Source: an uncultured Collinsella sp. (GTDB lineage Bacteria; Actinomycetota; Coriobacteriia; Coriobacteriales; Coriobacteriaceae). Taken from it: a DNA stretch of 16,448 nt. The position numbers and the translations under genes are program-made. Positions 1-7,621 of this stretch are shown here, piece after piece (positions within the stretch are counted from its first letter, which is position 1; each line of letters opens with the position of its first letter). Where the stretch lies: assembly GCA_900550415.1 (NCBI GenBank), contig URSO01000052.1, forward strand, positions 1-16,448, given 5' to 3'. The notes under the pieces are model-generated. The model saw nothing but the letters and a program-made list of their open reading frames with translations. It searched no databases and was not told where the DNA came from.

Positions 1-1475
<1,475 letters not shown>

Positions 1476-1485
1476 GTCTCCCACC

Positions 1486-1610
1486 GCAGGACCTGAGGGC
1501 TAACCTTCGCGGACGTCCTCGGACATGAAAGAACCCCCGCTGCGCACTTCGTGCGGCGGAGGTTCTTTCGTCCTGCGGAGTGTCCGCGAAGGTTAGCCCT
1601 CAGATCCTGC
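1486..1610. repeat. Long inverted repeat (29-bp arms, 28/29 match) enclosing a terminator hairpin
   Basis: Left arm 1486-1514 and right arm 1582-1610 are reverse complements with one mismatch (ggtcctgc against gatcctgc). Between them lies the terminator stem at 1527-1569. The word acgtcctcgga occurs at 1513-1523 and again as a direct repeat at 1618-1628, just outside the right arm, and a variant cgtcctgcgga lies at 1569-1579. The whole block could fold into one long cruciform or a roughly 125-nt RNA hairpin. It lies 10 bp after the nifJ stop. It may be an oversized terminator, a non-autonomous mobile element or a relic of one. The arms are seen directly; the origin is unknown. Confidence 0.85.
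1527..1569 (+). terminator. Rho-independent terminator downstream of nifJ
   Basis: gaaagaacc at 1527-1535 pairs with ggttctttc at 1561-1569. The inner GC-rich stem continues through cgcac/gtgcg around a ttc loop at 1548-1550. The right arm supplies the T-rich stretch ttcttt. The A-rich left arm makes it potentially bidirectional. It is the expected end of the nifJ transcript. Confidence 0.75.
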
Positions 1611-1679
1611 TACGACTACGTCCTCGGATTGTGGGGCTGAATGAAGGACGTGGTTGCGGGGCCTTTTGTCCCCTTCGCT

Positions 1680-1702
1680 GTTTCGCGGCTTTGCCGCGAA
1701 AC
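1680..1702. repeat. Perfect 10-bp hairpin, loop ttt
   Basis: gtttcgcggc at 1680-1689 is the exact reverse complement of gccgcgaaac at 1693-1702, with a three-base loop. No T-run follows, so it is not a standard terminator. It sits in non-coding sequence between the nifJ terminator and the arcC leader. It could be an RNA structure, a processed stem or a protein-binding palindrome; nothing nearby decides this. Confidence 0.6.
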
Positions 1703-1995
1703 CTCGCGCCACTTTGGGGATGGATGGAGGTTTTGGCTGTTGCCGCCTTTTTGGAGCTCTTCTTTATTCCTTATGCTGGATGAAAAGCCCCTTGTTTTTG
1801 CAGGGGTGCATACTCAACTTATAAGTGCATAGAATCTCGTATAGTGCGAGTAAGATATTGCGCTGTCCGTTTTGTGTTTAGCAGAGATGTAGTTTGCATA
1901 ATCCGACATAATCCTCGCTGCATTTAAATAAAGTTGCACGTAAATGGCGTAGATATGTCTGAGCTGGGGTTCTGTACGCTGAGCGGATAAAAACG

Positions 1996-2009
1996 ACCGT
2001 TCACCGTTC
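1996..2009 (+). repeat. Tandem 7-bp direct repeat ACCGTTC, possible operator
   Basis: Two head-to-tail copies lie about 120 bp before the arcC start. The same word occurs once at 7507-7513 upstream of the first LytS kinase. This resembles the core of LytTR-type sites as I recall them, but the 7-bp spacing is much shorter than the usual one-turn-plus spacing. It may be chance. Confidence 0.25.
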
Positions 2010-2056
2010 CGCTATTTTCAAAATGAATAAAATGAGCGATAAAGAGAATATAAACC

Positions 2057-2094
2057 TTAATAAACTCGCGTATCGCACGGACGCGGGTTATTAA
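2057..2094 (+). promoter_or_regulatory. Leader hairpin just upstream of arcC ribosome site
   Basis: ttaataa (2057-2063) pairs with ttattaa (2088-2094) and ctcgcg (2065-2070) pairs with cgcggg (2082-2087), allowing one bulged A and one G-U pair. The loop is 11 nt. It ends 20 nt before the ribosome site AGAAAGGA (2114-2121), so it may stabilise the messenger or modulate translation of arcC. There is no T-run, so it is not a terminator. Confidence 0.5.
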
Positions 2095-2129
2095 TGGGTT
2101 GTAGGCCTTTTACAGAAAGGATTCCAGCA

Positions 2130-3092
2130 ATGTCTAAGCCTCTTGGCAAGCCCGATCGTATTGTCGTCGCCCTTGGCGGCAACGCCCTCGGCAACAACCC
2201 CGTCGAGCAGATCGAGGCCGTGAGCAACACCGCCCACGCTCTCCTCGGTCTCATCGAGCAGGGCAACGAGATCATCATCACCCACGGCAACGGCCCGCAG
2301 GTCGGCATGATCCAGAACGCCTTCGCCGCTGCCCACGATGCCATCGGCACCCCCGAGATGCCGCTGCCCGAGTGCGGCGCCATGTCCCAGGGCTACATCG
2401 GCTACCACCTGCAGCAGGGCATCGGCCGCGAGATGCACAAGCGCTATAAGCGTTGGCACGCCGCCACCGTCGTCACCCAGATCGAGTGCGATCCCGACGA
2501 TCCCGCGTTCAAGAACCCGACCAAGCCGATCGGCCCCTTCTACACCGAGGAGCAGGCCAAGGAGTTCATGGCCGAGGACCCCTCCAAGGTCTTCGTCGAG
2601 GATTCCGGCCGCGGCTGGCGTCGCGTCGTCGCCTCCCCCGATCCCAAGAAGATCGTCGAGGCCGACTCCATCCTCAACCTGCTCGACAACGAGTTCATCG
2701 TCATCGCCTGCGGTGGCGGCGGCATCCCCGTCGTCCGCGACTACGAGAACAAGGGCTGCTACAAGGGCGTTCCCGCCGTTATCGACAAGGACCTGGGCGG
2801 CGAGCTGCTGGCCGAGGACTGCGACGCCGACGTCCTGTTCCTGCTGACCGCCGTCGAGCACGTCGCCATCAACTTTGGCAAGCCCAACCAGGAGGAGCTC
2901 GAGGACATCACCGCCGACGAGGCCGAGCGTCTGGCCGACGAGGGCCAGTTCGGCAAGGGTTCCATGGAGCCCAAAGTCCGCGCCGCCATCAAGTTCGCCC
3001 GCTCCCGCAAGGGCCGCACCTGCATCATCGGTGCCCTGGACAAGGCCGCCGAGACCATGGCCGGTCTCTCCGGTACCCGCATCCACGAGTAG
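2130..3092 (+). CDS. arcC: Carbamate kinase
   Basis: Transfers phosphate from carbamoyl phosphate to ADP, giving ATP, with carbamate decaying to ammonia and CO2. It is the last, energy-yielding step of arginine-deiminase, agmatine-deiminase and some purine or allantoin routes, in the cytoplasm. The product is 320 residues, normal for the family. Amino-acid-kinase motifs: ALGGNAL (14-20), THGNGPQVG (51-59), ACGGGGIP (193-200), DKD (219-221) and GSMEPK (277-282). The ATG at 2130 is chosen because AGAAAGGA lies 8 nt upstream and MSKPLGKPDRIVVALGGNA is a typical N-terminus. An in-frame ATG at 2094 has no ribosome site and lies in the leader hairpin. No arcA, arcB or agmatine genes are in view, so the source of carbamoyl phosphate is not shown. 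The gene is flanked by terminators, so it is probably transcribed alone. Confidence 0.95.
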   Translation: MSKPLGKPDRIVVALGGNALGNNPVEQIEAVSNTAHALLGLIEQGNEIIITHGNGPQVGMIQNAFAAAHDAIGTPEMPLPECGAMSQGYIGYHLQQGIGREMHKRYKRWHAATVVTQIECDPDDPAFKNPTKPIGPFYTEEQAKEFMAEDPSKVFVEDSGRGWRRVVASPDPKKIVEADSILNLLDNEFIVIACGGGGIPVVRDYENKGCYKGVPAVIDKDLGGELLAEDCDADVLFLLTAVEHVAINFGKPNQEELEDITADEAERLADEGQFGKGSMEPKVRAAIKFARSRKGRTCIIGALDKAAETMAGLSGTRIHE

Positions 3093-3114
3093 TCTCTACT
3101 CTGTTGCCTCTCTC

Positions 3115-3138
3115 GTGGGCGCCAGGCAAAGCGCCCAC
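3115..3138 (+). terminator. Hairpin after arcC (first of two)
   Basis: gtgggcgc (3115-3122) is the exact reverse complement of gcgcccac (3131-3138), with an 8-nt loop. It is followed by A-rich rather than T-rich sequence, so alone it is a weak terminator. It stands 20 bp before a strong one and may protect the 3' end of the messenger. Confidence 0.45.
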
Positions 3139-3157
3139 AAACTAGCCTCTCTTCATG

Positions 3158-3190
3158 AGCCCCGCAGTCCGCTCCGACTGCGGGGCTTTT
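3158..3190 (+). terminator. Rho-independent terminator of arcC
   Basis: The perfect 12-bp stem agccccgcagtc (3158-3169) / gactgcggggct (3176-3187) has a 6-nt loop and runs into tttt (3187-3190). The core ccccgcag/ctgcgggg recurs in the terminator after 15668. Confidence 0.9.
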
Positions 3191-3199
3191 GCTATTCAG

Positions 3200-3284
3200 C
3201 TAGTCATTAGGGACGTTCTTAAATGACTAGTCAAACAAGAGCGTCCCCAATGACCACTCATTTAAGTCTGTCCCCAATGACTAG
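3200..3284. repeat. REP-like palindromic element, three related units
   Basis: ctagtcattagggac begins the left arm on the plus strand (3200-3214). On the minus strand ctagtcattggggac begins the right arm from 3284. Both arms then read roughly cttaaatga, giving an inverted repeat of about 30 bp. A third, inner unit ggtcattggggacg is on the minus strand from about 3255. gggacgttctt (3210-3220) can also pair with aagagcgtccc (3237-3247), one G-U pair. Units built on TCATTGGGGAC with a TTAAATGA tail resemble the REP sequences associated with Y1 (IS200-like, RAYT) transposases, as I recall them. No transposase is in the window. The right end overlaps the stop codon (3281-3283) of the minus-strand peptidase gene. 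Confidence 0.65.
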
Positions 3285-4282
3285 TAGTAGGCCCACATGG
3301 CTTCGACTTCGTTAAGGACCTCTACGACGCCCCAGCGGCGGGCGCTGCGGCTGGCCGAGTTGGGGTCGTAGACGCCAATCTGGTTGGCATCGTCGATGCC
3401 GCAGAGCACGATGTAGTGGCCTACGTTGGTAAACGTACCGGGGCGCACTGCGGCGATAACGGGCGCACCCGAGCGAAGTGCTTGGGTAATCGATTCACGA
3501 TCGTTGTAGAGCTGTGTTCCGTTGAGTCCCAGCTGCCACGCACCACCTGTCATAAACGACCACTCGGTGGCACCAGTGGGGGCGTAGTTGCCGGCTTCGG
3601 CCAGTGCGCATATATCGACCGGCGTCATATCGGCGTGGCCAGTCTTAAAGATATAGACCATGGTGAGGCAAGTGGGACCGCAAGCGTTTTCGCGAATAGT
3701 GCCACCGGCATAGGACAGCTCCGACCATGCGGGGTCAATTTGGTAGATGTGGGGCATGGTGCCGGCCTGCCATTGCGAGCGTGGGGTCGAGAACGCAAAG
3801 GAGTAACCGGGCGCGACGGGAGCTTTAAGCAGCTTGTCCTCGGCAGTGGGCTCAAGACCGGCTGATCCGTGCGAGATACAGGATCCCAAAAACACAAAGA
3901 CGAGGCAGGCGGCGATGGAGCAAAGCACAAGGCGTAGGCGGCGGGCCAGAAGCGCGTGGCTTGTGGTGTGCGACGCGGGGCGAGGGGCGGAATTGCCGCG
4001 ATTGCGTTGAGGTCGCGAGAAGGAGCGCTTAACGTAGTAGTCGGTCGTACGGCAATCGTAGCGGCGCGGCTGCGATGTGTCGGTCTGGCGTTGGCGTGCG
4101 CTCGTGCTCACGCGGTCTGACTGCTGCACGGTACAGCTTTGTTGCCGCGAAGAAGCCCCGGGCTGCTCTTGGGGGCGCTGCGGGCTGTCGTTGTCGGAGG
4201 TGCTTCTGGGCGTTGGCGTGGTGCGGCCAGCAAGGCGAACGCTTTGTCGCCGTTGATCACCGTCGTTGTATCCGTATGCCAT
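3281..4282 (-). CDS. Membrane-anchored C39/papain-like cysteine peptidase family protein
   Basis: The 333-residue protein has three parts. Residues 1-110 are low-complexity, rich in Gln, Arg, Ser, Thr and Pro, and probably disordered. One membrane segment lies at about 117-135 (LVLCSIAACLVFVFLG), after a basic stretch (RRLR). The C-terminal globular domain spans about 160-333. That domain shows the pattern of C39-like peptidases: Cys in NACGPTC (C201), His in GHYIVL (H289) and Asp in YDPN (D306). With basic residues before the membrane segment the C-terminal domain is expected outside the cell. Related proteins cleave peptides or act on the cell wall; the substrate is unknown. The ATG is preceded on its strand by AAGGCGG. 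The gene is alone on its strand, diverges from the permease gene, and its stop lies inside the REP-like element. No ABC exporter is adjacent, so a bacteriocin-leader role is unsupported. Confidence 0.8.
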   Translation of the reverse strand: MAYGYNDGDQRRQSVRLAGRTTPTPRSTSDNDSPQRPQEQPGASSRQQSCTVQQSDRVSTSARQRQTDTSQPRRYDCRTTDYYVKRSFSRPQRNRGNSAPRPASHTTSHALLARRLRLVLCSIAACLVFVFLGSCISHGSAGLEPTAEDKLLKAPVAPGYSFAFSTPRSQWQAGTMPHIYQIDPAWSELSYAGGTIRENACGPTCLTMVYIFKTGHADMTPVDICALAEAGNYAPTGATEWSFMTGGAWQLGLNGTQLYNDRESITQALRSGAPVIAAVRPGTFTNVGHYIVLCGIDDANQIGVYDPNSASRSARRWGVVEVLNEVEAMWAYY

Positions 4283-4430
4283 TCGTACCGCCTTGTCTCA
4301 TGTATAACCTGTCTATCCTACAAAAAAGATGTTCAACAAATGGGTCTGCGCGTCAAAAGCTCGGTAAACGGTACGAAAGGCGCAAAACACACGGCCTCAA
4401 AAACATCTCTATATGCGTCCGATGAGCGTA

Positions 4431-4447
4431 CGCCCGTCGGACGGGCG
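4431..4447 (+). repeat. Perfect 7-bp hairpin in the permease leader
   Basis: cgcccgt (4431-4437) pairs with acgggcg (4441-4447) around loop cgg. It overlaps the alternative pairing gtccga (4418-4423) / tcggac (4437-4442), so the two folds are mutually exclusive. Confidence 0.55.
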
Positions 4448-4452
4448 ACAAC

Positions 4453-4502
4453 AATGAGCGGCAAACCGTGCCGTTCGTCCCAAAAACGGTGCCGCTCGTT
4501 TT
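4453..4502 (+). terminator. Terminator-like hairpin inside the permease leader
   Basis: gagcggca (4456-4463) pairs with tgccgctc (4490-4497). After a two-base bulge, ccgt (4466-4469) pairs with acgg (4486-4489). At the base aat (4453-4455) can pair with gtt (4498-4500), and the sequence continues tttt (4499-4502). It lies about 140 bp before the permease start and no plus-strand gene ends upstream, so an attenuator is more likely than a gene-end terminator. A terminator for antisense or read-through transcription is the alternative. Confidence 0.5.
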
Positions 4503-4577
4503 GCAGTTCTGCCTTCGGTCGAGCTGCGAGCGGCGCTGCTGTGCCAAGGCCGTATCTTAAAGCCATGGAATAAAAGC

Positions 4578-4621
4578 GCGCGGCAAAACGGACCGCGCAA
4601 GGGGTGACGCCAAGGGGCGTC
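4578..4621 (+). promoter_or_regulatory. Two short hairpins next to the permease ribosome site
   Basis: gcgcgg (4578-4583) pairs with ccgcgc (4593-4598), loop 9 nt. gacgcc (4606-4611) pairs with ggcgtc (4616-4621), loop aagg. The second is followed by aaaaagg and the ribosome site AGGAGGGG at 4631. They may set translation or messenger stability. Confidence 0.45.
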
Positions 4622-4642
4622 AAAAAGGAAAGGAGGGGAACA

Positions 4643-6094
4643 ATGGCGGACAAGAATGCAGAAGTTGCAGTCGAGGATAACGGCGGCATGAAGAAAACGC
4701 TTTCGCTCTGGAACTTCTTCACCATCGGTTTCGGTGCCATCATCGGTACCGGTTGGGTTCTGCAGGTCGGCGACTGGATGGTCGTGGGCGGCGGTCCCGT
4801 TCCCGCTATGATTGCATTCCTCTTGGGCGCAATCTTCCTCGTGCCCGTCGGAGCTGTTTTCGGTGAGCTCACGGCTGCTATCCCCATTTCGGGCGGCATC
4901 GTCGAGTATGTCGATCGTAGCTTTGGCCGTACGATGAGCTACATCACCGGCTGGCTCCTGGCCCTGGGCAACGGCATCCTGTGCCCGTGGGAGGCCATCG
5001 CCATCTCGACTCTCGTGTCCGAGATGTTCGGCAGCCTGCCAGGCCTTGAGTGGCTGCGCGCCGTCAAGCTCTACACCATCCTGGGCGCCGACGTTTACCT
5101 GTTCCCGACGCTGATCGCGCTCGGCTTTGCAACCTACGTCATCTTCCTCAACTTCCGCGGTGCCAGCTCGGCCGCCAAGCTGCAGGCCTTCCTGACCAAG
5201 GCCCTGCTCTGCGGCATGCTGCTCGCCATGGGCGTCTCGCTGTTCACCGGTTCGCCGGACAACGCCATGCCCGTGTTCTCCCAGGTCACCGGTGCTGGCG
5301 GCGGCAAGCCCGCTACCGAGGGCACCAGCCTGTTCGCCGGTATCGTGTCGGTCCTGGTTCTGACCCCGTTCTTCTACGCCGGCTTCGACACCATTCCTCA
5401 GCAGGCTGAGGAAGCAGCCGAGGGCCTCAACTGGAACAAGTTCGGTAAGATCATCTCCCTGGCCCTGCTGGCCGCCGGCGGCTTCTACATGGTCTGCATC
5501 TACTCGTTCGGCACCATCCTCGACTGGCATGAGTTTGTTAAGAGCCCGGTTCCCGCGCTTGCCTGCCTCAAGGGCATCAACATGCTCCTGTACCTGGCCA
5601 TGCTCGTCATCGCCACGCTTGGACCCATGGGCCCGATGAACTCCTTCTACGGCGCCACGAGCCGCATCATGCTCGCCATGGGCCGAAAGGGCCAGCTGCC
5701 CGAGAAGTTCGCCGAGGTCGATCCCAAGTCCGGTGCTCCCAAGCTCGCCTGCGTCGTTCTGGGCGTCATCACCGTCGTCGGTCCGTTCCTGGGCAAGAAC
5801 ATGCTCATCCCTCTGACCAACGTGTCGGCTCTCGCCTTCATCTTCTCCTGCGGCATGGTCGCCCTCGCTTGCCTGCGCATGCGCTTCACCGAGCCCGACC
5901 TGCCTCGTCCCTACGAGGTGCCCGGCGGCAAGTTTGGCATCAGCCTCGCTATCGTTGCCTGCGGCACCATCATTGGCCTGCTCGTGATCCCGTTCTCTCC
6001 CGCCTCCCTCAACATGGTGGAGTGGAGCATCGTGATCGGCTGGCTGGCTGTTGGCCTGGCCCTCATGGCCTTCACCAATTCGCGCAAAAAATAA
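4643..6094 (+). CDS. APC-superfamily amino-acid permease
   Basis: Predicted inner-membrane secondary transporter for an amino acid or related amine. The 483 residues are mostly hydrophobic and suggest about twelve membrane segments. TM1 carries the broken-helix motif GFGAIIGTGW (29-38) that binds the substrate amino and carboxyl groups in APC transporters. TM6 has TPFFYAGFDTIPQQAEEA (241-258), a hallmark of the family. The loop at 336-363 (YGATSRIMLAMGRKGQLPEKF) is the conserved segment after TM8. The ATG at 4643 is chosen over an upstream GTG at 4604 because AGGAGGGG (4631-4638) sits immediately before it and residues 2-20 fit a short hydrophilic N-terminus. The next gene, an amidohydrolase 131 bp downstream on the same strand, suggests a shared substrate or product. 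Substrate is not identifiable by eye. Confidence 0.92.
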   Translation: MADKNAEVAVEDNGGMKKTLSLWNFFTIGFGAIIGTGWVLQVGDWMVVGGGPVPAMIAFLLGAIFLVPVGAVFGELTAAIPISGGIVEYVDRSFGRTMSYITGWLLALGNGILCPWEAIAISTLVSEMFGSLPGLEWLRAVKLYTILGADVYLFPTLIALGFATYVIFLNFRGASSAAKLQAFLTKALLCGMLLAMGVSLFTGSPDNAMPVFSQVTGAGGGKPATEGTSLFAGIVSVLVLTPFFYAGFDTIPQQAEEAAEGLNWNKFGKIISLALLAAGGFYMVCIYSFGTILDWHEFVKSPVPALACLKGINMLLYLAMLVIATLGPMGPMNSFYGATSRIMLAMGRKGQLPEKFAEVDPKSGAPKLACVVLGVITVVGPFLGKNMLIPLTNVSALAFIFSCGMVALACLRMRFTEPDLPRPYEVPGGKFGISLAIVACGTIIGLLVIPFSPASLNMVEWSIVIGWLAVGLALMAFTNSRKK

Positions 6095-6100
6095 CGCCTA

Positions 6101-6152
6101 GCCGGGGCGGATCGGGTGCGCGGAATCCTCTCTCCCGCGCACCGAACCCGGC
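6101..6152 (+). promoter_or_regulatory. Compound intercistronic hairpin between permease and amidohydrolase genes
   Basis: ggtgcgcgg (6115-6123) pairs exactly with ccgcgcacc (6135-6143). Outside it gccggg (6101-6106) pairs with cccggc (6147-6152). No T-run follows directly (caccacttggg), so complete termination is doubtful. It more likely stabilises the permease messenger or gives partial termination, allowing unequal expression of the two genes. Confidence 0.6.
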
Positions 6153-6225
6153 ACCACTTGGGTAGTTTTGTGAGGCCTTAACCCAACGCGGCCTCGCCCA
6201 CTATATGGATCCATAAGGAGGAACC

Positions 6226-7503
6226 ATGTCCACTAAGTATGCAATCGTTGGCGGCAAGCTCATCGACGGTACCGGTGCCGAGCCGGTCGAGAACTCCCTC
6301 GTTCTCGTCGACGACAACGGCAAGATCGAGTACGCCGGCGCCATGCAGGACCTTCCCGAGGGCGTTGAGGTCATCGACGCCGCCGGCAAGACCGTCCTTC
6401 CCGGCCTGATCGACACCCACCTGCACTTCTCGGGCAACCTGACCGACGATGACACCGACTGGGTCATGCAACCGCTCCTCGAGAAGCAGGCCGTCGCCGT
6501 CAAGCAGGCCTACGACTGCCTCACCCACGGCCTCACCACTGTCTGCGAGATTGGCCGCTTTGGTATCCAGATCCGCGACTGCATCGACAAGGGCGTCTTC
6601 AAGGGCCCGCGCGTTCTGGCAACCGGCCTTGGCTTCTGCCGCGTTGCCGGCCACGGCGACTCCCACCACTGCAGCCAGGAGCTCAACAAGGAATCGCACC
6701 CCTGGGGCGATCAGGTCGACGGTCCTTGGGATCTGCGTAAGGCCGTCCGTCGTCGCCTGCGCGAGAACCCCGATGCCATCAAGATCTGGGCTACCGGTGG
6801 CGGCATTTGGCGCTGGGACTCCGGCCGCGACCAGCACTACTGCTCCGAGGAGATTCAGGCCGTGGTCGAAGAGGCCAAGATGGTCGGCATCCCCGTGTGG
6901 AGCCACTGCTACAACAACCACGCCGCTGCCTACGATTCCGTTCGCTTTGGCTGCGAGCAGCTGATCCACGGCTTCGATATCGATGAGCGCACCATGGACC
7001 TCATGGCCGAGCAGGGTACCTTCTTCACCCCGACGATCGCCTTCCTGCCCACCTGGTACGCCACCTATCCGCCCGTCTACGTCCCCGAGCTGCACGACAA
7101 GTACGAGGGCACCCTGGTCGAGAAGGAGCTGCAGCGCAACTACGACTGCCTGCGCGAGGCCAAGAAGCGCGGCGTCGTCATGACGATCGGCTCCGACTCC
7201 TTCTCCTTCGTCACCCCGTACGGCACCTGCTCCATCGAGGAGATGTACGAGTTCGTCGACAAGATCGGCTTCACCCCGGTCGAGACCATCACCTGTGCCA
7301 CCCTCAACGGTGCCAAGATGTGCCACATCGAGGACGAGACCGGTTCCATCGAGGCCGGCAAGTGCGCCGACCTGCTGGTCGTCAACGGTGACGTCGCCGC
7401 CGACATCCACGTGCTCAACACCGACAACATGGACGTCATCATGAAGGACGGCTGGATTGTCGAGGCTGGCACCTTTGGCGAGGCAAACAAGTACAGCGCC
7501 TAA
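6226..7503 (+). CDS. Amidohydrolase-superfamily metal-dependent hydrolase (imidazolonepropionase / Xaa-Pro dipeptidase-like)
   Basis: Cytosolic TIM-barrel hydrolase of 425 residues that should cleave an amide, imide or peptide bond with two metal ions. The full binuclear ligand set is visible: HLH (H65, H67) after LPGLIDTH, a lysine suited to carbamylation in AIKIWATGG (K186), H227 (WSHC), H248 (IHGF) and the catalytic aspartate D324 (GSDS). Residues 1-60 and 378-425 form the small beta-sandwich that includes GSIEAGKCADLLVV, a standard superfamily C-terminal motif. AAGGAGG (6215-6221) sits 4 nt before the ATG. It belongs with prolidase-like and imidazolonepropionase-like members, some of which hydrolyse N-acyl or aminoacyl amino acids. 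The substrate cannot be assigned. A histidine-degradation role is unlikely because no hut genes are adjacent. It probably works on what the preceding permease imports. Confidence 0.88.
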   Translation: MSTKYAIVGGKLIDGTGAEPVENSLVLVDDNGKIEYAGAMQDLPEGVEVIDAAGKTVLPGLIDTHLHFSGNLTDDDTDWVMQPLLEKQAVAVKQAYDCLTHGLTTVCEIGRFGIQIRDCIDKGVFKGPRVLATGLGFCRVAGHGDSHHCSQELNKESHPWGDQVDGPWDLRKAVRRRLRENPDAIKIWATGGGIWRWDSGRDQHYCSEEIQAVVEEAKMVGIPVWSHCYNNHAAAYDSVRFGCEQLIHGFDIDERTMDLMAEQGTFFTPTIAFLPTWYATYPPVYVPELHDKYEGTLVEKELQRNYDCLREAKKRGVVMTIGSDSFSFVTPYGTCSIEEMYEFVDKIGFTPVETITCATLNGAKMCHIEDETGSIEAGKCADLLVVNGDVAADIHVLNTDNMDVIMKDGWIVEAGTFGEANKYSA

Positions 7504-7506
7504 GCT

Positions 7507-7515
7507 ACCGTTCAT
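7507..7515 (+). promoter_or_regulatory. Single match to a LytTR-type half-site
   Basis: ACCGTTCAT fits the degenerate LytTR consensus [TA][AC][CA]GTTN[AG][TG] as I remember it. No second copy is seen at the usual spacing of about 12 bp. Such a degenerate 9-mer is expected several times by chance in a window this size. It is listed because a LytTR regulator is encoded just downstream. Confidence 0.2.
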
Positions 7516-7545
7516 CGATGGCTTGATGTAAAACACAGTATTTGA

Positions 7546-7558
7546 TTGCATAATGCAA
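7546..7558. promoter_or_regulatory. 13-bp palindrome ttgcat-a-atgcaa upstream of the first kinase
   Basis: A perfect palindrome around one central base. It contains CATAAT (7549-7554), which could be a -10 box; TTGATG (7523-7528) upstream is a poor -35 at a 20-bp spacing. TTGCATAAT also occurs at 1894-1902 in the arcC upstream region. It is either an operator overlapping a promoter or a promoter element alone. Confidence 0.35.
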
Positions 7559-7561
7559 TGG

Positions 7562-7588
7562 AGAGGGTCGCTTGCGGCCCTCTTTATT
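7562..7588 (+). terminator. Rho-independent terminator between amidohydrolase and kinase genes
   Basis: agagggtcg (7562-7570) pairs with cggccctct (7575-7583), one G-U pair, loop cttg, then tttatt (7583-7588). It should end the permease-amidohydrolase transcript. It also lies 8 nt after the possible -10 box at 7549-7554, so if that box is used this is a leader hairpin of the kinase messenger. Confidence 0.75.
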
Positions 7589-7621
7589 GCTATGGGGTGC
7601 GTCAGTAAGAAGGAGATGACG

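Larger units (their letters stand above)
1740..2129 (+). promoter_or_regulatory. AT-rich upstream region and leader of arcC
   Basis: This stretch is clearly more AT-rich than the flanking genes and has no credible coding frame. Signals seen: TATAGT at 1840-1845 as a possible -10 box without a convincing -35; CTTATAAG palindrome at 1818-1825; cataatcc twice at 1897-1904 and 1907-1914; the tandem word ACCGTTC at 1996-2002 and 2003-2009; and a hairpin at 2057-2094. The length, over 350 bp, suggests regulated transcription of arcC. The sequence does not show which regulator is involved. A half-match to an ArgR-type box (TGAATAAAAT, near 2024-2033) is too weak to claim. Confidence 0.45.
4283..4642 (+). 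promoter_or_regulatory. Divergent intergenic region and structured leader of the permease gene
   Basis: These 360 bp separate the minus-strand peptidase gene from the plus-strand permease gene and contain no convincing gene. On the plus strand there are four hairpins in a row: 4431-4447, 4453-4500 (terminator-like), 4578-4598 and 4606-4621, the last ending 9 nt before the ribosome site. gtccga (4418-4423) can also pair with tcggac (4437-4442), which would break the first hairpin. A terminator-like stem with no gene before it on that strand fits a leader controlled by attenuation. I recognise no known riboswitch class. The minus-strand promoter for the peptidase must also lie here. Confidence 0.45.

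Noticed and set aside
1641..1832. Possible 63-residue small protein in the nifJ-arcC gap
   Set aside because: No ribosome site, contains the 10-bp hairpin at 1680-1702 within its frame, and resembles no known peptide.
2019..2040. ArgR box upstream of arcC
   Set aside because: Only one half (TGAATAAAAT) resembles the motif and there is no matching second half.
2091..3086. 331-residue open frame on the minus strand over arcC
   Set aside because: It mirrors arcC codon structure, is a Gly/Val/Asp-rich shadow with no family resemblance, and the plus-strand product is unmistakable.
3200..3284. CRISPR array
   Set aside because: The repeated units are inverted, few and not separated by regular spacers. 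A REP-like palindrome explains them.
4283..4642. T-box or lysine riboswitch in the permease leader
   Set aside because: I could not find the T-box TGGN-accepting motif or lysine-riboswitch core. Only generic hairpins are visible.
4409..5530. 373-residue minus-strand frame over the permease start
   Set aside because: Low-complexity Glu/Gln/Gly/Asp composition with no recognisable domain; it runs through the leader hairpins and antisense to a clear permease.
6226..7503. hutI imidazolonepropionase
   Set aside because: The metal-ligand pattern with a lysine on strand 4 fits binuclear prolidase-like members better, and no other histidine-degradation gene is adjacent.
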